This document shows, in pieces, positions 16,470-22,796 of a DNA stretch of 39,148 nucleotides (position 1 is its first letter; each line of letters starts with the position of its first letter). The position numbers and the translations under genes were made by a program. The notes under the pieces were generated by a model. It was not told the origin of the DNA and made no database searches. It was given only the letters and a program-made list of their open reading frames with translations. Source of the DNA: Bacteroidota bacterium (lineage in GTDB: Bacteria; Bacteroidota; Rhodothermia; Rhodothermales; UBA10348); assembly GCA_029262775.1 (NCBI GenBank), contig JAJCYR010000082.1, positions 1-39,148 of the forward strand. The letters are read 5' to 3'.

Positions 16470-16511
16470 GATACAAGGTAATGTGTCCAATTGTGGCCGT
16501 GTGGGCGGGGT

Positions 16512-16775
16512 TCAACGCTCCGACCAAACTGCCAATTCGTTGCCGCTCGGGTCCTCGAAGTGGAACCGGCACCCACCCGGACGCTGGCACGCGACGCTTC
16601 CAGGTCGTGTGCATACAGAATGACGAGTGGTCCGCTCGTCCCGGATACCCGCATAGTCGGGCCCATAGTCGCTGAATTCCCACCCGAAGGCAGCTGCGTA
16701 GAAGGACTTGGCGGCGGCCATGTCTGTGACGCAGAACTCGATGTAGTTGATGCTGTGGTTCCTGGGCTTGGCCAT
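16512..16775 (-). pseudogene. Decayed VOC (glyoxalase-fold) family gene
   Basis: The reading frame is open for 87 codons, but the family's usual length is about 115-125. Residues 1-46 (MAKPRNHSINYIEFCVTD to DYAGIRD) match the normal VOC start, and the last about 20 residues (CRFHFEDPSGNELAVWS) match the normal end. Between them the encoded residues are not VOC-like. Reading the same stretch one base later gives GPLVILYAHDLEASRASVR, the expected central VOC segment. Two out-of-frame deletions, each losing family residues, explain this: the first shifts the frame and the second restores it. The product would lack much of the fold. It lies just upstream of the PLP-enzyme gene on the same strand. 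An assembly error is the alternative. Confidence 0.8.
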
Positions 16776-17194
16776 GTTTATTGGGTTTTGGCCAATTTAC
16801 GCTCCGCAGACATCCCGTGGAAGGGCTCTGAACCGTAATCACGACGAGGATAATTGATCACGCAGTCATGATCTCAAATTCCTCTGTTTTGCACTCCCCT
16901 GATAGGGGCTATTTCGGACCTCCAATTATACAAACAAAAAGCCCTCTCCGCTTCCCCTTGGCTGGCAAGGAGTTACAGAGAGGACTTTCGCTTGTACCGC
17001 GTACGGGATTTACTCGCCGTGCAGACCGCGCCATCCTGTAATCGCAGAGAAAGAGGCTCGTAAGTCGCGGGTCATCGCTCCGCTGGCATCCCGCGCACGG
17101 AGCCCGCTCGTTTGAACCCTACGGCTCCAACTCCCGCACTCGTGGAACAGGATGAATGGCGCTCCTCCTCCTGGAGGAGGCGGAGCGCCATTCA
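16776..17194. other. 419 bp stretch around tRNA 3' side
   Basis: Contents from left to right: the upstream region of the VOC remnant (16776-16930, nothing recognised), a minus-strand terminator (16936-16988), a partial copy of the tRNA-Glu 3' end (16994-17011), an unassigned GC-rich segment (17012-17151), and a long inverted repeat (17152-17195). A 61-codon minus-strand ORF (17010-17195) spans the last two. It starts inside the inverted repeat and is probably not a normal gene, but its composition (SWSRRVQTSGLRARDA) is not obviously random. Confidence 0.6.
16936..16988 (-). terminator. Terminator downstream of the tRNA genes
   Basis: On the minus strand an 11 bp stem (16978-16988 with 16938-16948, one G-T pair) encloses an inner 5 bp hairpin (16966-16970 with 16956-16960) and is followed by five Ts (complement of 16936-16940) and GTTTG. 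It would end the minus-strand transcript of tRNA-His and tRNA-Glu. Confidence 0.65.
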
Positions 17195-17214
17195 TGGTAC
17201 CGCGTACGGGATTT
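16994..17214 (-). repeat. 18 bp direct repeat of the tRNA-Glu 3' end (att-like)
   Basis: The 18 bases at 17197-17214, which form the T-arm and acceptor 3' side of tRNA-Glu, are repeated exactly at 16994-17011. On the far side of the second copy a short CACGGCG block also recurs, so it looks like a shortened tRNA-Glu 3' fragment with an internal deletion. Duplicated tRNA 3' ends typically mark integration sites of islands and phages; here only about 185 bases lie between, so any element is gone or this is a simple tRNA duplication remnant. Confidence 0.7.
17152..17195. repeat. Long inverted repeat (20 bp arms, 4-base loop)
   Basis: Arms 17152-17171 and 17176-17195 pair in 19 of 20 positions with loop TGGA. 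It starts at the last base of tRNA-Glu on the minus strand. There is no T run after it, so it is not a canonical terminator; a processing hairpin, a REP-like sequence or an element remnant are possible. Confidence 0.85.
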
Positions 17215-17270
17215 GAACCCGTGTTACCGCCGTGAAAGGGCGGCGTCCTAGACCCCTAGACGAACGCGGC
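17195..17270 (-). tRNA. tRNA-Glu (anticodon TTC), CCA encoded
   Basis: Read on the minus strand, the cloverleaf is complete: acceptor GCCGCGT pairs with ACGCGGT (one G-T), anticodon stem CCGCC/GGCGG encloses CTTTCAC with anticodon TTC, T stem ACGGG/CCCGT encloses TTCAAAT, and the 3' end is discriminator A plus CCA. It lies six bases after tRNA-His on the same strand. Confidence 0.96.
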
Positions 17271-17276
17271 ATTTGA

Positions 17277-17354
17277 TGGGGTGACCGAGGGGAATTGAAC
17301 CCCCGACCTCCAGGGCCACAACCTGGCGCTCTAACCGACTGAGCTACGGTCACC
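17277..17354 (-). tRNA. tRNA-His (anticodon GTG), CCA encoded
   Basis: Read on the minus strand, acceptor GTGACCG pairs with CGGTCAC, the extra 5' G (-1) faces the discriminator C as is typical of tRNA-His, the D arm is TAGCTCAGTCGGTTAGAGC-like, anticodon stem CCAGG/CCTGG encloses TTGTGGC with anticodon GTG, the T loop is TTCAATT, and CCA is encoded. It is the first gene of a two-tRNA unit. Confidence 0.96.
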
Positions 17355-17452
17355 ATGTAGGGCCCTACTCGACTCGCTGGAAAGGCCCTGGCCACAGACT
17401 GGAAATATAGGCAGCGAAACCCGTCCGGGGCAACCGGAAGGCGATTGAACTT

Positions 17453-19933
17453 TCAATGGATGACCGCAACCTTGCCGTATGCCGTTCCCTCGTCGTTCGT
17501 ACCGACCGCCACGACCAAGTACATGCCCGAATCGACCAGGCGGCCCGATTCATCGCGTCCATCCCACCGGATGCGACCGCCGCGACCATCAAGGCGCCGC
17601 ACGAGGGAGCCCGCGATGGTCATGATCCGGATATCCGTCGATTCCACGAGGCCATCGATGAAAATATCTGCCGGCTGGCCCGAATTGAACCGGACCGGAT
17701 TCGGGAAAATGGTCAGATCCCGGGCCGATGCCACCGCTGCAACCGCATCGGACGTCAAGGAGAGGGCGCCGCGATCCGTAGCGAAGTAGACTTCACCACT
17801 TTGTTCGTCGACGGCAATGGAAAGGATCACATTCGAAAAGAGCGGCGAATTGCCCACGGTCAGCTGCACAACGGGTGCAAAGCCGCCCTCGACCGGTTCA
17901 ATCAACCAGGCTCCCTCGCGCGTTGCAAACCAGATCCGGTTTGCCGGGTCAACGGCAATGTCGTTGATTTCCAGGCCGAAGAGCACGAACGTACCCAGCG
18001 ACCGGTCCGCCCACTGGGGCCAGATGGCCTGCGCGCTCGCATCCCGGGCCACAATACCGGTATTGATGAAGAAGGCCGGGCCAGATGACGTCCCGACCCA
18101 AACCAGGCCGTCCCGGTCTTCGGCCACCGCAGTGACCGTTGTCGAAGGCAGACCGAGGCCGGACCCACCTGCCGATCCGAAAAACCGGAAGTCGTCATCC
18201 TGCGCGGAATCTGGATTTCCAGTTTCCAGCACCATCAGTCCCCGCACCTGACGGAAATTGGTTTCATTGAGTATTATGATCCACTTCTGGCCGAAGGAAT
18301 CGATGAATATGGGCCCATAGGCATTCGCATTCGCGGACAGCCCTTCACCAACCAGCGGAGCGAACTCCGTCCACTCACCATCGGTGTCCCGCCTGTGCAG
18401 CGGAAGCCCGCTGGCCCGCGTCGTCGCCCAGATGGAGCCGTCACGGTCCGCATCGACCCCCGATACTACGACAAAATTACTGGTACCGGTGGCTGGACGG
18501 AGCGATGAGTTGGTGGCATCGAACAGGGTCACATCCTCCCCATTCTCCACCCGCGCTACGCCACCTCCCTCTGAGCCGAACCAGGCCGTTCCATCCTCAT
18601 CCACATGAACACTCAAAAAACGATTGCGGCCAGAGAGTTCAGGAACTTCATTGACCGTGAAGTCCGCCCAGGAACCGTCCGGGCGACGCATGTGAAAGCC
18701 GGTGTTCGAGGCATCGGCACCGCCCGCCCACAACGTTCCGTCGTGGCCCACCTCGAACGTGGAAAAATCACCGGAAGAAGGGCCGTCCGGTACCACGACC
18801 TGCTGGGGAATAACCTCCGTCGCCCCGTCGGGGACCAATCCAATCTGCAGCAGGCCAGCTCCCGAGTCGGTCATCCAGACCGCACCGCCCGGGGTGACCG
18901 CCACGCCCGATGGAAAAATAAACCCGGGCACCGTCACCCGGCCGGCGCGTCCCTGCGCATCGACAGAAACAAGCCGAAAGCGGTCAATGCCGACGAGCCC
19001 GCCATTTGCGGCGGCCAACTGAGAAACGGATTCATTGGTGGCGTTGAGTCGTTCCCAGCGGTTCTGCTGCGCCAGCCAGCGGTACACATCCTGCCCCGTT
19101 CCGGCAAAAACACTGCCGCCTGCAAAGGCCAGCGACAGGACATCGAGCGCACTCCCGGAGAGTCCCGTGCGGTGCAGTGACCAGGCTGAGGGGTCCTGCA
19201 GGTTCGGTGCCGAAAGCGGAACGCTCACCACGCCCTCCGAGACGGCGGCCCAGAGGCGGTCTTCACCACCTGCGCCCGGCGCAATGAGCACATCGTTGAC
19301 CTCAATGGCCGGGGGAACGGGCCCAAGGCGGGTGAAGGAGTCTTCCACCTCGCCACGATCGGGACTGAAAACCACGATACCGAAGCTGGTAGCCACGTAG
19401 AGCACGTCCTCGGCGACAACAATCCGCTGGATGCCGCGCGAGGGAAACTGGTCGGCGCGGGCGATGTCGCGAAAGGCCCGTACCTCGCCCGTTTCAATGT
19501 CTATCCGGTCCAGTACCCCATCCGCATATCCGACCCAGACCTGGCCCCGGGAATCGTCCACGGCAATCGATTGCCCCCGCACGCTCGAGAGCCCTTCCAC
19601 AATGGTCAGACGGGTGATTTCGCCGCTTGCCAGGTCGTAGCCGAAGACCCCCCCGTCGGACGCCACCCAGACGCCTTCGCTGCCAGCGGCGACGGCGCGC
19701 GCCGAGCGGAACGACGTGTGCGCTGTCCACTCCGTGAATCCTGGCGGCGAGGTCCGGACCTGCGCCGAGGCCACCTGGAACACGGAAGGCATCACCGTCA
19801 TGGCGAGCACGACGGCGCATGCCGCGGTAAACGCCAATGGGCAGGGCCCCAGGCGCGGCGCCGGGCTCGGCAATACGCTCGGCAATACACTCGGCAATAC
19901 AGATGTGGCGCGCAGCAGAGAAACAGTCAGCAT
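17453..19933 (-). CDS. porZ: PorZ-like two-propeller protein with T9SS C-terminal domain
   Basis: The 826-residue protein has a signal peptide (cleavage near VASAQ, about 53). Two seven-bladed-type propeller regions follow, built from repeats such as VWVASDGGVFGYDLASGEI and LWAAVSEGVVSVPL. A C-terminal beta-sandwich (about 740-826) opens with TIFPNPVRFNSGQ and has GGRIRWDGRDESGRLVDSGMYLV, the hallmark of type IX secretion C-terminal domains. This architecture and the early WTAHTSFRSARAVAAG fit PorZ, the surface component of the T9SS attachment complex that delivers anionic LPS to the sortase. Generic two-component-regulator propeller proteins are the alternative. ATG 19933 is preferred to TTG 19951. 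No other T9SS gene is in the window. Confidence 0.8.
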   Translation of the reverse strand: MLTVSLLRATSVLPSVLPSVLPSPAPRLGPCPLAFTAACAVVLAMTVMPSVFQVASAQVRTSPPGFTEWTAHTSFRSARAVAAGSEGVWVASDGGVFGYDLASGEITRLTIVEGLSSVRGQSIAVDDSRGQVWVGYADGVLDRIDIETGEVRAFRDIARADQFPSRGIQRIVVAEDVLYVATSFGIVVFSPDRGEVEDSFTRLGPVPPAIEVNDVLIAPGAGGEDRLWAAVSEGVVSVPLSAPNLQDPSAWSLHRTGLSGSALDVLSLAFAGGSVFAGTGQDVYRWLAQQNRWERLNATNESVSQLAAANGGLVGIDRFRLVSVDAQGRAGRVTVPGFIFPSGVAVTPGGAVWMTDSGAGLLQIGLVPDGATEVIPQQVVVPDGPSSGDFSTFEVGHDGTLWAGGADASNTGFHMRRPDGSWADFTVNEVPELSGRNRFLSVHVDEDGTAWFGSEGGGVARVENGEDVTLFDATNSSLRPATGTSNFVVVSGVDADRDGSIWATTRASGLPLHRRDTDGEWTEFAPLVGEGLSANANAYGPIFIDSFGQKWIIILNETNFRQVRGLMVLETGNPDSAQDDDFRFFGSAGGSGLGLPSTTVTAVAEDRDGLVWVGTSSGPAFFINTGIVARDASAQAIWPQWADRSLGTFVLFGLEINDIAVDPANRIWFATREGAWLIEPVEGGFAPVVQLTVGNSPLFSNVILSIAVDEQSGEVYFATDRGALSLTSDAVAAVASARDLTIFPNPVRFNSGQPADIFIDGLVESTDIRIMTIAGSLVRRLDGRGGRIRWDGRDESGRLVDSGMYLVVAVGTNDEGTAYGKVAVIH
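19866..19900 (-). repeat. 12 bp tandem repeat in the PorZ-like signal region
   Basis: Three units of CTCGGCAATAC(G/A) at 19866, 19878 and 19890 encode the repeated SVLP tetrapeptide just before the hydrophobic signal segment. The unit keeps the frame. Confidence 0.85.
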
Positions 19934-20031
19934 GATCTTCTTCGTGTGCAATGCGGCACAAACGCGGCTTTCGCCAACGGGTTCATGATCGGGCCCCGAA
20001 AGCCCTCCCGGCCCGCCGACGCCCGCCAGAA

Positions 20032-20808
20032 TCAGAAGGGCAACTCCTCCACTCCGTGACTTCCCACCGGCGCGCTCGCCGGACTGTGGAAATCAGACCC
20101 GCCTGTCATGCCCAGGCCGTGCCGGTCCGCGAGCTCGGAATAATACCGGCGGAGCATGTCATCGTGCGCCGGGTGGTCGATTTCCATGCCCCACAGGCCA
20201 GCCTCAATGAGTGCACGCACCACGCGGTGTGGCACAGCATGACCCGGATGTGCCAGCGAAGTCACGCCGCCCGCGCTCCGGATAATTTCCACCACATCCT
20301 CGCCGCGGGGGAGCGGCTTGGGTATGAAGGTGGGCGTCCCGGGCACCAGATACCGGTCAAACGCGTCCGACATGGTGTGCGCCGAGCCACTTGCCACGAG
20401 AAGACGCGCCAGGTGCGGCCGTCCGAGTGACTGCGCAGGCGGCAGCCGGGCCGTCGCGGGCAGTAGTCCACGCTCCTGGAATGTCTTCAAAAAGGCCTCG
20501 GCCCGCTCGCGGCGGCGCGTCGACTGCTCGCCGAAAAGCTGCGTCAGAAGCGGGCTGTCCACGTGGAACTCGTAGGCCAGGATGTGTACTTCGAAGCCGT
20601 CCACGGCGCTACTGATTTCAACGCCCGGCGTGAGCCTGAGGCCAGCCTTGTCGGCCGCCGCGCGGGCCTCGGCTAACCCGTCAAGGGTGTCATGGTCTGT
20701 TACCGCAAGACCCGAGAGCCCCGCGGCGGCCGCCATGGAAACGACCTCAGCCGCCGACAGGACCCCATCCGACGCCCTCGTGTGTATGTGCAGGTCATGC
20801 CGGATCAT
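20032..20808 (-). CDS. PHP domain metal-dependent phosphoesterase
   Basis: A 258-residue PHP-domain protein of the YciV/TrpH-like group, some members of which are 5'-3' exoribonucleases (RNase AM) or 3',5'-nucleotide phosphatases. The metal-binding motifs are in order: DLHIHTRASDG (about 4-14), VTDHDTLDG (about 36-44), PGVEIS (about 61-66), LAHPGH (about 190-195), and GGSDFHSP (about 235-242). ATG 20808 (MIRHDLHIH) is the usual start; TTG 20829 lies upstream. It is divergent from the HIT gene (59 bases) and downstream of no close neighbour on its strand, so it is probably monocistronic. Confidence 0.9.
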   Translation of the reverse strand: MIRHDLHIHTRASDGVLSAAEVVSMAAAAGLSGLAVTDHDTLDGLAEARAAADKAGLRLTPGVEISSAVDGFEVHILAYEFHVDSPLLTQLFGEQSTRRRERAEAFLKTFQERGLLPATARLPPAQSLGRPHLARLLVASGSAHTMSDAFDRYLVPGTPTFIPKPLPRGEDVVEIIRSAGGVTSLAHPGHAVPHRVVRALIEAGLWGMEIDHPAHDDMLRRYYSELADRHGLGMTGGSDFHSPASAPVGSHGVEELPF

Positions 20809-20867
20809 GCGGAACGCCAAGGCCCCCAACCGGGTTTGCTGACCGAACCCATCCCGGATCTGCCCCT

Positions 20868-21392
20868 ATGGAACACATGTGGAGCCCCTGGCGCTCCCGT
20901 CATATGACACGCAGCGCGGCCGCTGGCACCGACACTGGCACTGGCACCGACACCAGCACCGGCGAATCTGTATTCACCCTGATTGCCCGGCGTAACAATG
21001 ACGAGGCAGACTATGTACTCTGGCGGGGTACGCATGCGTATGTGGTCATGAATCTGTACCCCTACAACAACGGACACCTACTTGTTGTGCCCTACCGCGA
21101 AATAAGCACCTGGCTCGCGCTCTCGGACGAAGAACGCACCGAAATGATGGAACTCGTAACGCGCTGCATGTCATGGCTCACAGACGCCCTGCGACCCGAG
21201 GGGTTCAACGTCGGCATGAATGTAGGTCAAGCTGCCGGAGCGGGCATTGCGGACCATCTCCACATGCACGTCGTGCCCCGCTGGTCAGCCGATACCAACT
21301 TCATGCCCACGACCGCCGACACAAAGGTACTCCCCGAAAGCCTGGCCGCTACGTGGTCCAAACTCCGCCAGGCCGTCGAGTCTGCCGTATGA
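20868..21392 (+). CDS. HIT family hydrolase/phosphorylase (AP4A-type) lacking the usual CxxC
   Basis: The 174-residue protein begins MEHMWSPWRS, typical of the HIT branch annotated as AP-4-A phosphorylase-like. The core has VVMNLYPYNNGHLLVVPYR (about 58-76) and the histidine triad HLHMHVVPRW (His130, His132, His134). In many relatives a CIFC motif after the N-terminus binds zinc; here the corresponding place reads ESVFTLIAR with no Cys. Just before it is a short Gly/Thr/Asp/Ser repeat (about 20-32) from a 6 bp periodic DNA stretch (20925-20963). Activity on dinucleotide polyphosphates or nucleoside phosphoramidates is expected. The stop overlaps the next start (ATGA, 21389-21392). Confidence 0.9.
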   Translation: MEHMWSPWRSRHMTRSAAAGTDTGTGTDTSTGESVFTLIARRNNDEADYVLWRGTHAYVVMNLYPYNNGHLLVVPYREISTWLALSDEERTEMMELVTRCMSWLTDALRPEGFNVGMNVGQAAGAGIADHLHMHVVPRWSADTNFMPTTADTKVLPESLAATWSKLRQAVESAV

Positions 21393-22432
21393 AAAACGGT
21401 TCCACACCGCATATTTCCATCATCAATGTGGTGTGGCCCATTCTGCTTGGACTGGGAGTGATGGGGCTCATTGCCTATTACACGTGGGACGAAGGCATTC
21501 TGCGCGAAATGGCCCACGCCGCCGATCCTGTCATTCTCGCGGGTGCTGTAGCGATTGCCGCCATCCGGGTAGTGGCCGGCGGATGGCGGCTCAGCTTCAT
21601 TTCGCGCCACGGGCTCTCCTTTTACCAGGGCATCAAGGCACAGGTGGCCTGGGACTTCGCATCGAACGTGAGTCCATCGGTGGTCGGTGGCGCCCCGCTC
21701 TCGGCCTGGTACATGGTCAGGGAATCCGAGCGCGCGCCGGGCCGCAAGGGGCCCATGAATACGGGAGATGCGACGGCCGTGATGACGTTCACCCTGCTGC
21801 TCGATCAGATCTGGTTCGCACTGGCCGTTCCGGTCGTGCTGGTCACGGCACTCTTCTGGCCGGTCATCCCCCCGGAGGCAGGACGTTTCGGGCTCTGGAC
21901 ACTCGTGGTCTATTTCCTTCTTTTCACTGGATACACGATTCTTTTTGCCTACGCCACGCTTGTGCGCCCATCGATTCTGGTCCGAATCACCAACAGGGTG
22001 TTCCGTTTACCCCTGCTACGCCGCTACAGCGAACCGGTCGCCCTGGAAATGGAGCACTTTGAAACGCGGGCAGCCGTCCTGCGCCAGCAGCCCAAGAATT
22101 TTTTCGCACTGGGTCTGCTACTGACCGCGTTCACATGGATCACCCGGTACGGACTTGTCGTGCTCATTCTGTGGAGTTTCGTGCCGGACATTGACCGGGG
22201 CCTGCTCTTCATCCGGTCCGTGGCCATGACCATGAGTTCACTCATCATGCCGACTCCCGGCGGCGCCGGAGGTATTGAGGCGCTCTATGCCCTGTTCTAC
22301 AGCTCGCTCCTGCCGGACACGGCCTACATTGCCCCATCCCTGCTCCTGTGGCGCTTTCTCGGATACTACGTGTTCATCGCGCTGGGTATCGGCTTGACTA
22401 CAAGGTACGTCCAGCGGCGCGTGACGGCATGA
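21389..22432 (+). CDS. Flippase-like / lysylphosphatidylglycerol synthase TM-region family protein
   Basis: A 347-residue integral membrane protein with about eight helices, of the UPF0104/LPG-synthase membrane-domain family (flippase-like). Family features include VSPSVVGGAPLSAWYMVRE (about 92-110), LLLDQIWFALAVPVVL, and the C-terminal MPTPGGAGGIEALYALFY (about 287-304), which matches the conserved P-x-PGG-x-GxxE segment. Members are thought to move or modify lipids; the substrate here is unknown. The start ATG 21389 is fixed by overlap with the HIT stop; the reading frame stays open far upstream but inside the HIT gene. Confidence 0.88.
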   Translation: MKNGSTPHISIINVVWPILLGLGVMGLIAYYTWDEGILREMAHAADPVILAGAVAIAAIRVVAGGWRLSFISRHGLSFYQGIKAQVAWDFASNVSPSVVGGAPLSAWYMVRESERAPGRKGPMNTGDATAVMTFTLLLDQIWFALAVPVVLVTALFWPVIPPEAGRFGLWTLVVYFLLFTGYTILFAYATLVRPSILVRITNRVFRLPLLRRYSEPVALEMEHFETRAAVLRQQPKNFFALGLLLTAFTWITRYGLVVLILWSFVPDIDRGLLFIRSVAMTMSSLIMPTPGGAGGIEALYALFYSSLLPDTAYIAPSLLLWRFLGYYVFIALGIGLTTRYVQRRVTA

Positions 22433-22442
22433 CGAGCCCTAT

Positions 22443-22796
22443 TCAGGACCGGCCGTAGTCGTCCTCGAGGCGCTCAATGTCATCTTCGTCGCAAACGCCG
22501 AGCTGTGTTTCAATAATCAGAAGCCGCCCTGTCCCGGTATTGGAAATGCGATGCACACCGCCGACGGGGATGAACACCGTACTGCCCGTCGCCACCGGCG
22601 TCTCCTCCCCGTCCAGATGAAACAGGCCCGTACCCGCGACAATGACCCAGTGCTCCCTTCTGAGCCGATGCCGCTGCAGGCTCAGCCGCTCGCCGGGTGC
22701 GACGAGAATACGCTTCACGCGGTAGCCCTCTTCATTCAGGTACTCTTCCCAGCGCCCCCACGGGCGGTCGTCGGCATCAATGAAGTTGTCAGGCAT
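22443..22796 (-). CDS. Cupin: phosphomannose isomerase type II C-terminal domain protein
   Basis: The 117-residue protein is a standalone version of the C-terminal cupin of bifunctional mannose-1-phosphate guanylyltransferase/mannose-6-phosphate isomerase. It starts DDRPWGRWEEY, has QRHRLRREHWVIVAGTG with metal ligands His-X-His...Glu type (QRHRLRREHW, about 41-50), GGVHRISNTG (about 79-88), and ends IETQLG...EDDIERLEDDYGR, the family signature. It would isomerise mannose-6-phosphate or bind a related sugar phosphate. The start overlaps the NhaC stop by eight bases, so it is the last gene of the AGCS-upp-NhaC operon. Confidence 0.9.
   Translation of the reverse strand: MPDNFIDADDRPWGRWEEYLNEEGYRVKRILVAPGERLSLQRHRLRREHWVIVAGTGLFHLDGEETPVATGSTVFIPVGGVHRISNTGTGRLLIIETQLGVCDEDDIERLEDDYGRS

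Noticed and set aside
21173-21388. Upstream extension of the flippase-like gene's reading frame
   Set aside because: It lies inside the HIT gene in another frame; the ATGA overlap at 21389 gives the proper family N-terminus.
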